Assembly: GCA_017445755.1 (NCBI GenBank) | Contig: JAFSSE010000022.1 | Span: 37,296-101,295, forward strand | Direction: 5' to 3' | Source: Bacteroidales bacterium | GTDB taxonomy: Bacteria; Bacteroidota; Bacteroidia; Bacteroidales; UBA932 | DNA length: 64,000 nucleotides | Shown here: positions 34,140-43,189 of the stretch, in pieces | Layout of the letters: every line of letters starts with the position of its first letter | Numbering within the stretch: position 1 is the stretch's first letter | Position numbers and translations under genes: made by a program | The notes under the pieces: model-generated | Told to the model about the DNA's origin: nothing | Database searches by the model: none | Seen by the model: the letters and a program-made list of their open reading frames with translations, nothing else

Positions 34140-35192
34140 ATGAAAACCAATCAATTGATTCTCGCAGCAGCGCTCATTGCGCTCGCAGCTTGCAACAAGG
34201 AGAATGTTGACAACAACGTTGGAAAGCTCGATGGTGAGGAAATTGGCTTCAATGTAGTCAATCAGAGGGCTACCAAGGCCAATGACGCCATCATTACCGG
34301 CACCACCTATGGTACCGACAACACCTTCAAAGTTTGGGGGTGGCAGTCCGAGGGTGGCGCCTTCGCCGAGTTCGCCGATGCGGCGGCCTCCAACTTCATG
34401 AGCAACCTGACCATTTCCTGGACGGGTGGCCGTCTTAGCCGCGCCGAGGCCTGGCGTAACGCTGACAACTACTACTACTGGCCTTTCACCGGCAAGATCA
34501 GCTTCCTCGCTGTTCACCCTTCGACCGTTGCTCCTACCACTACCGGTTGGGACGCTACCAACCTCAAGCCCCAGGCAACTGTAGCTGACTACACCATCTC
34601 CGATGCAAACAAGACTGTTGACCTCATGTTCGCAAACAACGAAGGCAGCCGTCGCTCTGACGCCCTTCCGATGGTATTCAGCCACGCTCTCTCGCAGATT
34701 CAGTTCCGTGTTCGCACCAACGAGGATTACTCCGCTGACGTCACCTTCAAGGTTAACAGCGTGACCATCAACAACATTGATCTCTCCGGCGATCTCGCAT
34801 ACGCAAACGATGCCTTCACCTGGACTGACAATGCTGCTCAGACCGCGAGTTGGCCTTATTACGCTACTACCGCTACTGTTGCTTATCATGCAACCGATGC
34901 TGACGCAGATCTTTATGGTGACGCCAATGTAATGATCCCTCAGGCCGCCAACGCTGATGATCCTGCTACAACTGATGTTCTCGAGGGAACCACCCTTACC
35001 ATCAACTACACCATGGAGCCCGTCAGCGGTGCCGCCATCACCGGTGATGTCACCGTCGGTGCAGGACAGGAATGGCTCGAAGGCAAGAAGTATGTTTACA
35101 CCCTCAACTTCAAACTCAACGAGATCCTCTTCAACCCTTCCGTTACCGACTGGGTAGTTGTTAATGTCGACACAATCAACATCCTCGACTAA
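34140..35192 (+). CDS. Fimbrillin family lipoprotein 1 (probable stalk pilin)
   Basis: A 350-residue pilin precursor. The lipobox ends at C18 (ALIALAAC) and a probable processing site RATKA lies at residues 43-47. The core motif VFSHALSQIQFRVR and the C-terminal strand YVYTLNFKLNEILFNPSVTDW are typical of FimA/Mfa1-type (type V) pilins, which are transported as lipoproteins, cleaved after Arg or Lys, and polymerised by strand exchange. An A-rich 37-nt leader and strongly biased codons suggest high expression. It is the first of three similar pilins, so a stalk role is likely. Confidence 0.82.
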   Translation: MKTNQLILAAALIALAACNKENVDNNVGKLDGEEIGFNVVNQRATKANDAIITGTTYGTDNTFKVWGWQSEGGAFAEFADAAASNFMSNLTISWTGGRLSRAEAWRNADNYYYWPFTGKISFLAVHPSTVAPTTTGWDATNLKPQATVADYTISDANKTVDLMFANNEGSRRSDALPMVFSHALSQIQFRVRTNEDYSADVTFKVNSVTINNIDLSGDLAYANDAFTWTDNAAQTASWPYYATTATVAYHATDADADLYGDANVMIPQAANADDPATTDVLEGTTLTINYTMEPVSGAAITGDVTVGAGQEWLEGKKYVYTLNFKLNEILFNPSVTDWVVVNVDTINILD

Positions 35193-35221
35193 TTTGATAA
35201 TAGAAAAAACAGTATAAAATC

Positions 35222-36277
35222 ATGAAAAAGTTATTCTTCCTCGCAGTTGCCGCAGTCGTAGCACTTGCCGCCTGCACCAAGAATGAAGCTGACAACGCTG
35301 CTTTCGAGCAGAGCCGTCAGATCAGCTTCTCCACTGTTGCCGGGAAAGCCACAAGGACTCCGCTTTCCGGTACAATCTACAAGACCACCGACCCTACCTT
35401 CGGCGTGTTCTGCTATGCTCTTACTTCCGGCAAAAACTGGACTGCCAACAGTGCAGACGGCCAGGCGTACATGGACAAGATTGAGATTTCCTACAACGAT
35501 ACTGATAAGATCTGGGAACCCTCAAGCGTTTATTACTGGCCGCTTTCCGGTTCTCTAACCTTCACCGGCTTCTCTCCTTATACTGAAGCTTCCAAGGTAG
35601 CTTATGCACCTGCAACGAAGGCCCTTACGGTTACCAATTACGTTGCTGCTGCCACTACCGCTGCCCAGACCGACCTTATGTGGGCCAATACCCAGAAGGA
35701 TCTTACCGACAACCAGAGCACATATACCTCCGAGAGCGCAACCAGTACTCTCAAAGGTGTGAACATGGTTTTCCATCACGCTCTTTCGCAGGTTATCTTC
35801 AAGGTAAAGAAGGCCGCCGGTCTCGATGACTACACCGTTACCGTCAACAGCATTACCTTCAACGCTATGTCCACCGGTACCCTCACCGTTACCGACGATT
35901 CTCCCGTTTGGGGCACAGCTACCGTGAAGGCCGCTTATGACAGCGAAGGAGCCGACGTAGTCGCTCCGAACAACTCCGCTGCTTTCGCTCAGGTCGGTAA
36001 CGCCAACATGATGGTTCCCCAGACCCTCACAGCCGAGAACCCGCTTGTCGAGAACGACCAGAAGTTCGTTATCACCTACTCCCTTGAAAAGAGCGGTGTC
36101 GATCTCGGCCAGAAGGCAGTTACCGTTGCACTCAAGACCACGGATGTTACCGCATGGGAGCAGAACAAGATCTACAATTACAACATCGTCATCGACCTTA
36201 ATAAGATCTACTTCAATCCTACCATGGTCGACTGGGTAGCTGCTGATCCTCAGCCCACCGAAATCACCGTTCAGTAA
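35222..36277 (+). CDS. Fimbrillin family lipoprotein 2 (probable stalk pilin)
   Basis: A 351-residue precursor with lipobox ending at C18 (AAVVALAAC), a TR site at residues 44-45 (GKATRTPLSG), the core motif VFHHALSQVIFKVK and the C-terminal strand YNYNIVIDLNKIYFNPTMVDW. It resembles fimbrillin 1 along most of its length (for example YYWPLSGSLTFTGFSP against YYWPFTGKISFLAVHP), so the two probably arose by duplication. A 29-nt A-rich leader precedes it. Probably an alternative or co-polymerising stalk subunit. Confidence 0.82.
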   Translation: MKKLFFLAVAAVVALAACTKNEADNAAFEQSRQISFSTVAGKATRTPLSGTIYKTTDPTFGVFCYALTSGKNWTANSADGQAYMDKIEISYNDTDKIWEPSSVYYWPLSGSLTFTGFSPYTEASKVAYAPATKALTVTNYVAAATTAAQTDLMWANTQKDLTDNQSTYTSESATSTLKGVNMVFHHALSQVIFKVKKAAGLDDYTVTVNSITFNAMSTGTLTVTDDSPVWGTATVKAAYDSEGADVVAPNNSAAFAQVGNANMMVPQTLTAENPLVENDQKFVITYSLEKSGVDLGQKAVTVALKTTDVTAWEQNKIYNYNIVIDLNKIYFNPTMVDWVAADPQPTEITVQ

Positions 36278-36311
36278 ATAATTTATTATCAACAACATCA
36301 ATATCAACACA

Positions 36312-37397
36312 ATGAAAAAGTTTTACATTATCGCCGCAGCTGCCATCGCACTCGCAGCTTGCACCAAGAACGAAGTTATCGCTCCTGAGGCAACTCCCAT
36401 CAACTTCGCTCCGAACGCCCTTCTCACCAAGGCCCTCATCCTCCCGGACAGCGACTCTCCCGAGCAGCTCGCTTTCCCGACGACCGAGTCCTTCAATGTC
36501 TGGGGTTTCGCAGCCCTCGACGGCAGCACCTACAACTACACCACCCCCCTTATGGACGATGTGAACATTTCCAACCAGGGCGGCGACTGGAAGGCGACCA
36601 CCGGAACTTACCTCTGGCCTGCTACCGGTAAGGTTGACTTCTATGCTTACTATCCTGGGAGCTTGAACGCTACGTTCATCTCCGATGAGGAGCCCAAGGG
36701 CATCAACCTCACCGGCGTAAGCCTCGGCACCGCCATCGGCAGCCAGATCGATCCGCTCGTCGCTGCTGTCCTTGCCCAGAATGCAGTTTCGAAGCCCACT
36801 GTCCAGCTCGTGTTCAAGCACATCACCAGCCAGATCGCTGTGATGGCAGTGGATGCTACCACCACCGAGTCTCTCAAGAACAAGATTTCCATCGAAAAGG
36901 TCGTCTTCAAGAATCTCAAGACCAGCGGTGACTACACCAAGAGTACCACCATCGGCAAGGGCGCATGGTCCAACATCAACACCAAGGCCGACTTCGTCTC
37001 CTTCGAGGGCAGCGAGGTTCTTGCTACCACCGAGAGCTTCCTTTCCGGATCCACCTTCGTTTCCTCCATCGACAACAGCGCAGCATTTGTCGTAATCCCT
37101 GAGAACGTCGTCACCGGTACCGCCGAGGATCAGGTCGTCGAGGTAAGCTACAGCATCGCCGCTTACACCATCAACGGCTTCGACTATCCTGCCACTCCTA
37201 CCCAGACCGTCACAATTCCTCTTTACGGCCGCGTAAGCTCCAACAAGTTCCAGAACGGCAAGCGCTACGTCTTCCACATCGGTATCTCCCTTGACGGCGC
37301 CAACAACGAGATTATGTTCTCGCCTCTTGTCGAGGGCTGGGAGAACGAGGATATCTCAGGCATCACCATCGACGCTGTAAACGCTGTTCTTCTGTAA
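36312..37397 (+). CDS. Fimbrillin family lipoprotein 3
   Basis: A 361-residue precursor: lipobox ending at C17 (AIALAAC), TK at residues 39-40 (NALLTKALIL), core motif VFKHITSQIAVMAV, C-terminal YVFHIGISLDGANNEIMFSP and a WEN ending. YLWPATGKVDFYAYYP matches the stalk-pilin pattern. It has a 34-nt A-rich leader and highly biased codons like fimbrillins 1 and 2. The core motif is more diverged (HITSQ), so it may be a minor pilin. Confidence 0.8.
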   Translation: MKKFYIIAAAAIALAACTKNEVIAPEATPINFAPNALLTKALILPDSDSPEQLAFPTTESFNVWGFAALDGSTYNYTTPLMDDVNISNQGGDWKATTGTYLWPATGKVDFYAYYPGSLNATFISDEEPKGINLTGVSLGTAIGSQIDPLVAAVLAQNAVSKPTVQLVFKHITSQIAVMAVDATTTESLKNKISIEKVVFKNLKTSGDYTKSTTIGKGAWSNINTKADFVSFEGSEVLATTESFLSGSTFVSSIDNSAAFVVIPENVVTGTAEDQVVEVSYSIAAYTINGFDYPATPTQTVTIPLYGRVSSNKFQNGKRYVFHIGISLDGANNEIMFSPLVEGWENEDISGITIDAVNAVLL

Positions 37398-37404
37398 TTC
37401 AGCT

Positions 37405-38496
37405 GTGAGAATTGATTGTTTATATAAGTATCTCCTTCCGGGCAGGACAATCGCGTCCTGCCCCGGAAGAGGGATATTGTATATTATTCTTGTGGGAATG
37501 CTTTCTTCCTGTTCGCAGAACATTATCCATCCCGGAGATCCCGTGCCGGTGGTGTTCAGTGCAACGGCGTCGCATTCCACAAAGGCAATCATCACCACAA
37601 CAAACTATCCTTTAGACGAACCTTTCCTGGTTCAAGCTTATCACACATCAAAGGGAGACAAGACCTCTGTCCTTATTGAACGAGAAAGAGTCCAGTATGA
37701 CTTTGGTACCATCCTCTGGAAAACGGATAACGAGTACTTCTGGCCCGAGGCCGGCGACATCCGTTTCTATGCAGGTTCCCCGATTCTCCCCGAAATCGGC
37801 TTTACCGCCGAAAACGGCATGGTTGCATCCTGGTCCATTCCGGGAGACGAATACACCCAGACAGACCTCTGCTTCGCCGAGGCGACAGAGAGGTGCGAGT
37901 CCCACTCCGCAACCGTTCCGATTGTTTTCAGCCACGCGCTGAGCCAGGTCTGCTTCAAGGCAAGGACCCTTAAGCAGTACTCATACTCCCGTCAGGAGAA
38001 TAACTTCATTCAGGCAAATGTAATCACTGTTGTCCTGGATTCTGTGAAACTTGGAGGGATTATCTCCAAAGGCCGTTTTACCCAGATACCAAGGGGTTGG
38101 GAGCTGGATGGCAGCGAAACCGCTGTTTATACCGTTTACAAAAACGACGAAGGCCTTCAGCTCAACTGCGACCGCTACGATAATCCTATACTTGAAAAAC
38201 TATCTACGATGCTCCTTATCCCGCAGTCACTTCCGGAAGGGGCTTATATAGAGGAGTGGCACCACATCAACGTCCGTTCCAGCATTACGGACTTGACTAC
38301 AGGGCAGATTCTTTCCGATGGAACCAATGTTCTGCCTGTGACCCAGAAGATTTCCCTGAAGCGCTATTGCCCCGAATGGGAAACCGACATTAAATATACA
38401 TTCCGGATTGCGGTCGGCATGGATGATCCTGCGGAAATCACGACTGCTGTCACGGACTGGACTGAGACTAAGGAAATTATAATAGGCGACGAATGA
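37405..38496 (+). CDS. Fimbrillin family lipoprotein 4
   Basis: A 363-residue precursor. The signal region is unusually long: the hydrophobic stretch GILYIILVGMLSSC ends in a lipobox at C36 and is preceded by about 20 basic or polar residues with two more cysteines. SHSTKAII (K60) is the likely processing site, IVFSHALSQVCFKAR the core motif, and YTFRIAVGMDDPAEITTAVTDW the C-terminal strand. It starts only 7 nt after fimbrillin 3 and lacks the A-rich leader, so it is likely made at a lower level. Codon use is less biased. Probably an accessory subunit. Confidence 0.78.
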   Translation: MRIDCLYKYLLPGRTIASCPGRGILYIILVGMLSSCSQNIIHPGDPVPVVFSATASHSTKAIITTTNYPLDEPFLVQAYHTSKGDKTSVLIERERVQYDFGTILWKTDNEYFWPEAGDIRFYAGSPILPEIGFTAENGMVASWSIPGDEYTQTDLCFAEATERCESHSATVPIVFSHALSQVCFKARTLKQYSYSRQENNFIQANVITVVLDSVKLGGIISKGRFTQIPRGWELDGSETAVYTVYKNDEGLQLNCDRYDNPILEKLSTMLLIPQSLPEGAYIEEWHHINVRSSITDLTTGQILSDGTNVLPVTQKISLKRYCPEWETDIKYTFRIAVGMDDPAEITTAVTDWTETKEIIIGDE

Positions 38497-39437
38497 GAAA
38501 CAGAGTCATCATACTTATTGCGGCGGTCCTTATGACGGGCTGCGCGAAGAATGTTATCGACCCCCAAAGTCCCATCTCTTTCGCGCCCGTTGCCGAAAAA
38601 GCCACCAGGTCCATTATCGAAGGTACGACATATCCTACCTCCGAAACCTTTACTGTAAGTGCATTTTTCGAAGGAACCGAACCCTATTTCGAAAATCTTG
38701 AGGCCTCCTACAACTCTACAGTTACTTTTTGGGAGACATCGACGACCGAGTACTGGCCGCTTGAGGGTTCCCTTACCTTTAACGCATACAGCCCCTCTGA
38801 TGCCGGACTTACCATTGACGAGACCGGCGTATCCGTGACGGGTTACACCGTCAAGACGACCGACGAGATGACCACTGACCTCTGCTACGCCAGTGCCACC
38901 GTCGCCGACTGCTCCGCCCATCCGGATGCAGTCCCGCTAACCTTCTCGCACGCCCTCTCGCAGATTGTGTTCCGCGTTAAGGCCGCTGCATACTATGAAA
39001 ATGTTACCCTCTCCCTGAACTCCCTATCCATGGGCGGAATCAACTCCGTTGGAGATTTCAACGGGACTGCATGGGAGAATCAAAATACAGAATACTCATA
39101 TACCCTTGCAAGCACACCGACTGTCCTTACATATGACGGAGAGAACAATCCGGAGACAACCGACGTGTGCTCCTACCTCTTCCTGCCTCAGGAACTTGGC
39201 GCCAATGCGGCTATCAATGTTGGCTACAGCATCTCCCAAGTTGTTTCCGGGACAAACTACTCTCTTGTAAATCCTCCGGTTCCCATTTCACTTGGCGGCG
39301 GTACCGTCACACGGTGGGAACCCGGTAAAAAATACATCTATACCCTTAGCATTGGGTTAAGCAACGTCATCACCATATCGGCCTCAGCCGTCGGTTGGAG
39401 CGACGAAAACTTTGAAATCATAGTGGAGGATAACTGA
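38493..39437 (+). CDS. Fimbrillin family lipoprotein 5
   Basis: The shortest pilin, 314 residues. Lipobox at C17 (LIAAVLMTGC), TR site at 38-39 (AEKATRSIIEG), core motif LTFSHALSQIVFRVK, C-terminal YIYTLSIGLSNVITISASAVGW. EYWPLEGSLTFNAYSP aligns with the same region of fimbrillins 1-3. It starts inside the stop of fimbrillin 4 (4-nt overlap), so translation is coupled. Likely an accessory pilin. Confidence 0.8.
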   Translation: MRNRVIILIAAVLMTGCAKNVIDPQSPISFAPVAEKATRSIIEGTTYPTSETFTVSAFFEGTEPYFENLEASYNSTVTFWETSTTEYWPLEGSLTFNAYSPSDAGLTIDETGVSVTGYTVKTTDEMTTDLCYASATVADCSAHPDAVPLTFSHALSQIVFRVKAAAYYENVTLSLNSLSMGGINSVGDFNGTAWENQNTEYSYTLASTPTVLTYDGENNPETTDVCSYLFLPQELGANAAINVGYSISQVVSGTNYSLVNPPVPISLGGGTVTRWEPGKKYIYTLSIGLSNVITISASAVGWSDENFEIIVEDN

Positions 39438-39438
39438 T

Positions 39439-40920
39439 ATGAGAAAAACATTCACATACCTCCTTTTAGCTTTTGCGGCCTCCGCTGTTGCGCTTTCCTG
39501 CCACAGGGAGATTCCGGTAATTCCTGAAGAAGACGGAATCTTCTTCATCGCGGAAGAAGGCACCACCCCCGCATCCAAGGCCCTCCTTAACAACAATACC
39601 CTGAAGACCAACGGCAACAGGGTGCATGTTATGGACGTCCTTGCCGGTTTTTCCGGGACCGCTTCCTGGGCCGAGGGAAACCTTGTGGAGGGCGGCCTCT
39701 ATATCAACGACGATGTAGTTTACTCTGGTGCCGTCGTCTGGGGCTTCAACTCCGGACGCGTGTATCCGTGGACAACCGATGGCGGCCATCAGTTCTTCGG
39801 CTGGCTTAGCTATGACAGCGCCCTGGACCTCACGGCCGATACCCGTTTCGGAACCACGCTTGCGGACGATTTCGATTATTCGAATCGCAAGCTGCCCATT
39901 CCCGCTCTCGAAATGACAGCGGACTCTGACCAGTTCGATTTCATGTACGGCAACACGGCCTATTACCTGATGCCGCGCACTTCAACCGACCCTGTTCCGA
40001 TCACTCTTCAGCACCTTTTCAGCGCAATCAGTCTCCAGATTAAGAACGAGTCAATGGACGAGATTTTGGTTAAGAATGTGACCATCGAAGGGCTTAAGAA
40101 CAAAAAGAGCGCGGAAATTCCCTTCGTCGGCGATCCGACCTTCACGAATTACACTGCTACCCATGAATTCCTGGACAACGCCCTTTACTACGCTCTTCCG
40201 ACCGCGACAAAGACCCTCACCACGGATCAGACCTATGACTTACTTGCGCGCGTGAAGAATACCGCCATCGCTGAGTATCGCCTTATCTGGCCCCAGACAG
40301 AGGAAGAGCTGGCCCCCTCGGATGTGAATGATATTTCTACCTACCCGATTACGGTCGAGTACGAGTATCTCGCTGACGAGGAGCACATCAACCACACTGC
40401 TAAGCTTCGTTTCCCGGAAGGGGAGAGTTTCGAACCAGGCGTACGCTATGCTTTCACCCTCCTTTTCACCCAGAAGCATATCCAGCTTACCTTTAAGGTC
40501 AACCCCTGGAACTACAACCTCTATGAGTGGTCCTATGACGAACAGTCAATTTCCGAGGTTAAGGAACTGGATTTCAAGGACAACCCCGGGTATGATAAGC
40601 CTTCCAAGACCTGCCGCATAGTGGGCGGTGATCCTGTAAAGGGCACCTTCAGCGTGGTTAACCCCTCAGGAGCAATCTGGTCCATTGAACCGGTTGGAGA
40701 CGTAGAGTATTTTACCATCAGCCCTAATCAGGGTACCGTTGACAGCAATAATCCCGACTACGAATTCTACGTTATTCCGAATCTGGATCCTTCGCTGGAT
40801 CGAAGCACCGACAAGGAGCTGAGATTCAAGTTCCATATCCAGTTCACCAACGGTACCGTTCACGATGCCAATTCGGAAATCAACCGCGACGACTGGACAG
40901 TCATCCTCCCCAAGAACTAG
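39439..40920 (+). CDS. Fimbrillin-like accessory lipoprotein 6 with C-terminal extension
   Basis: A 493-residue lipoprotein with lipobox at C21 (ASAVALSC) and ASKALL (K47) as the likely processing site. The fimbrillin core is recognisable (ITLQHLFSAISLQIK, HQFFGWLSYD, and YAFTLLFTQKHIQLTFKVNPW), but about 120 residues follow the normal C-terminal strand: a compact domain around PSKTCRIVGGDPVKGTFSV ending in EINRDDWTVILPKN. It starts 1 nt after fimbrillin 5. Position and extension suggest an adaptor between stalk and tip. Confidence 0.72.
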   Translation: MRKTFTYLLLAFAASAVALSCHREIPVIPEEDGIFFIAEEGTTPASKALLNNNTLKTNGNRVHVMDVLAGFSGTASWAEGNLVEGGLYINDDVVYSGAVVWGFNSGRVYPWTTDGGHQFFGWLSYDSALDLTADTRFGTTLADDFDYSNRKLPIPALEMTADSDQFDFMYGNTAYYLMPRTSTDPVPITLQHLFSAISLQIKNESMDEILVKNVTIEGLKNKKSAEIPFVGDPTFTNYTATHEFLDNALYYALPTATKTLTTDQTYDLLARVKNTAIAEYRLIWPQTEEELAPSDVNDISTYPITVEYEYLADEEHINHTAKLRFPEGESFEPGVRYAFTLLFTQKHIQLTFKVNPWNYNLYEWSYDEQSISEVKELDFKDNPGYDKPSKTCRIVGGDPVKGTFSVVNPSGAIWSIEPVGDVEYFTISPNQGTVDSNNPDYEFYVIPNLDPSLDRSTDKELRFKFHIQFTNGTVHDANSEINRDDWTVILPKN

Positions 40921-40925
40921 CGCGT

Positions 40926-43178
40926 ATGAGAAAGTTACAATATAATATAAGCGTTCTGCTTGCAGCGGTCTCTTTGGCGGCGGTTTCCTGCCAGGAGGAG
41001 ATACCTTTTACGGGTACTCCGGAGCTGGAGGACGGCGGCATCAAGCTGACTTTTGTATGCACAGACCAGCTGACAAAGGCAACCATGCCCGGGGAGGACG
41101 AATACAATGAGAACACCCTGACGACAATCGACTACTTCCTCTATCCGGAGGGAGAAACGAATGCTGATGCCTACATCAAGGGGCGTGTTTCCCTTCAGGG
41201 ACGTACTTCATACAATGTCCTTGTGAACACCAGTCAGTTGAGCCGACTTTTCAGTGGAGCTGCAGCGGGAAGCCACTGCGACGTCTATGCCATCGCCAAC
41301 TATCCCGGCGAGGTTACCGATTTCGATGCGGCCTCCGACACCCTTACGCTCCGCGGCCTGGCTCTCAGCAACCACTTCAATTCAACTGCAGTCCAGACCA
41401 ATTTCGTCATGGCTGGCGCCACCAAGGCCACTGTCATCAATAAAAACCACACAAAGGCGGCCGAGGGCACGGTCAATCTCAGCCGTGCGGCCTGTAAGAT
41501 TACCTTTGAGTGCAGCGTGGTAGACCATGTGGACATTAAAAACTACATCTATTCTGAAGGTGTCGTTGTGGATTCGACTACCGTTACGTGGAAGCCCCTT
41601 CTTACCCAGATGGGAGTCTATCTTGTGAACGGCTACAGCAATGGTACAGTGGGCGGAGATCCTGCAACGATGGAAGAAGAAGACCTTTACAGGTACAACC
41701 AGCGCTCTCTGACCGACGGCGACAGCGACGGCTATTACACCTGCGAACCCTTCTATTCCTTCCCTCAGAGCTGGAACAGCGGTGACGAGAGGGAGCCCTT
41801 CCTAAAGTTGGTGGTTCCGTGGGGCTACCTCAACAACTCAGGCGTGATGGCTGGCCAGAAGCAGTTCTACTACAAGATTCCCTGCCCGGGACTTGAGATG
41901 AATTCAAATACCTGGTACCATATCAAACTTGACGTAGCTATCCTTGGCGGCGACGACTTCGAGGCCATGCTTGAAATCAACAACGGCGAGTATTACGTGG
42001 TCGAATGGAACACCCAGACCATAGTCGAGGCCGACGCTGAAATCAAGGATGCCCGTTACATCAGCTCTCCGGCCAACGAGTACAAGATGTACAATACCAA
42101 CGAGCTGGAATTCGTGATTTCATCTTCCCACGACGCTACGCTATCCCTCGCTTCGGTGACCTACTACGACTTCGTGAATAATAGGGATACAGATTACAGG
42201 TCTACGGCCCTTAGCAACAACTGGATTTCCTACGACGACGATACCCGTACGGTCAGCATCAACCACGCGCTGAACAACGACTTTACAAGCTCGTCCTTCG
42301 ACGCTTCGCCTTACATCTTCACCTTCGACGTCCATCATTCGGATGACGATAGCTATACCACGGGCACCATTGTGGTGACCCAGTATCCGGCGATGTATAT
42401 TGAGGCGGAAAGGTCGAATGGATATGTGTTTATCGATGGTACGTCGAATTCCAGCAACGACAATCTGCGTGTATATGACAATCGTGGTAACAACAATAAT
42501 TATCTTCTTGGATCAATTGCTCCAAGGTCCGGTATTAATGATTCCGGCGGCAATACGAACCCGCGTCAGTACACAGTACATGTCACGACCCTGCCTTTGG
42601 ACAGCGATTATGTGATTGGAGATCCCCGTAAAGGTACAAGCACTTCGGTAGAGAACCTTTCAGGACTTGGCAGCAGCTACAAACCAGCGGCGGAGAATAC
42701 CCAGAATGTAATTGCTCCCGCTTTCAAGATTGCATCCTCTTACGGAAAGACAATTGCACTCTACTACGAGAATTCCGTAGAGCGCTGCGCCGCTTACCAG
42801 GAGAACGGTTATCCGGCGGGTCGCTGGAGACTTCCTACGCTGGCGGAAATTAAGTTCTTGATTTCTCTTTCTGAGAAAGACAAGATTCCTCAATTGTTTA
42901 CTGTTGCGAGAAACAGTTACAATGGCTCTTATTATATCTCTTATTATTGGGCAGGTGGCGATTTGGGCAACGGTCCGTATGAGGCGCTTGATTTTAGCGA
43001 CAAATCCAAAGTTTACTGGTATAATGCCCAAGACTACCAATTCTCTTATACGTACAGCGGACAAACCTCGACATACCATTTGGTCTATACCCGCTGCGTA
43101 TATGACACCTGGTACTGGGGAGAAGATCAGGATGAGGACCACCTGACCACTTGGGGAGGATATCAGACAACGCAATAA
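40926..43178 (+). CDS. Large fimbrial tip-like lipoprotein 7 with a DUF1566-like C-terminus
   Basis: A 750-residue lipoprotein: lipobox at C22 (AAVSLAAVSC) and QLTKATM (K51) as likely processing site. The N-terminal half has the layout of Mfa/Fim accessory tip proteins (TTIDYFLYPEG, SRAACKITFECSVVD). From about residue 486 the style changes: the last 260 residues include CAAYQENGYPAGRWRLPTLA and VYTRCVYDTWYWGED, resembling DUF1566/paralogous-domain (lectin-like) modules. Base composition and codon choice change at about 42385 as well. The C-terminal module is a good candidate for the binding head. Function is inferred. Confidence 0.7.
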   Translation: MRKLQYNISVLLAAVSLAAVSCQEEIPFTGTPELEDGGIKLTFVCTDQLTKATMPGEDEYNENTLTTIDYFLYPEGETNADAYIKGRVSLQGRTSYNVLVNTSQLSRLFSGAAAGSHCDVYAIANYPGEVTDFDAASDTLTLRGLALSNHFNSTAVQTNFVMAGATKATVINKNHTKAAEGTVNLSRAACKITFECSVVDHVDIKNYIYSEGVVVDSTTVTWKPLLTQMGVYLVNGYSNGTVGGDPATMEEEDLYRYNQRSLTDGDSDGYYTCEPFYSFPQSWNSGDEREPFLKLVVPWGYLNNSGVMAGQKQFYYKIPCPGLEMNSNTWYHIKLDVAILGGDDFEAMLEINNGEYYVVEWNTQTIVEADAEIKDARYISSPANEYKMYNTNELEFVISSSHDATLSLASVTYYDFVNNRDTDYRSTALSNNWISYDDDTRTVSINHALNNDFTSSSFDASPYIFTFDVHHSDDDSYTTGTIVVTQYPAMYIEAERSNGYVFIDGTSNSSNDNLRVYDNRGNNNNYLLGSIAPRSGINDSGGNTNPRQYTVHVTTLPLDSDYVIGDPRKGTSTSVENLSGLGSSYKPAAENTQNVIAPAFKIASSYGKTIALYYENSVERCAAYQENGYPAGRWRLPTLAEIKFLISLSEKDKIPQLFTVARNSYNGSYYISYYWAGGDLGNGPYEALDFSDKSKVYWYNAQDYQFSYTYSGQTSTYHLVYTRCVYDTWYWGEDQDEDHLTTWGGYQTTQ

Positions 43179-43189
43179 ACGGATATATT

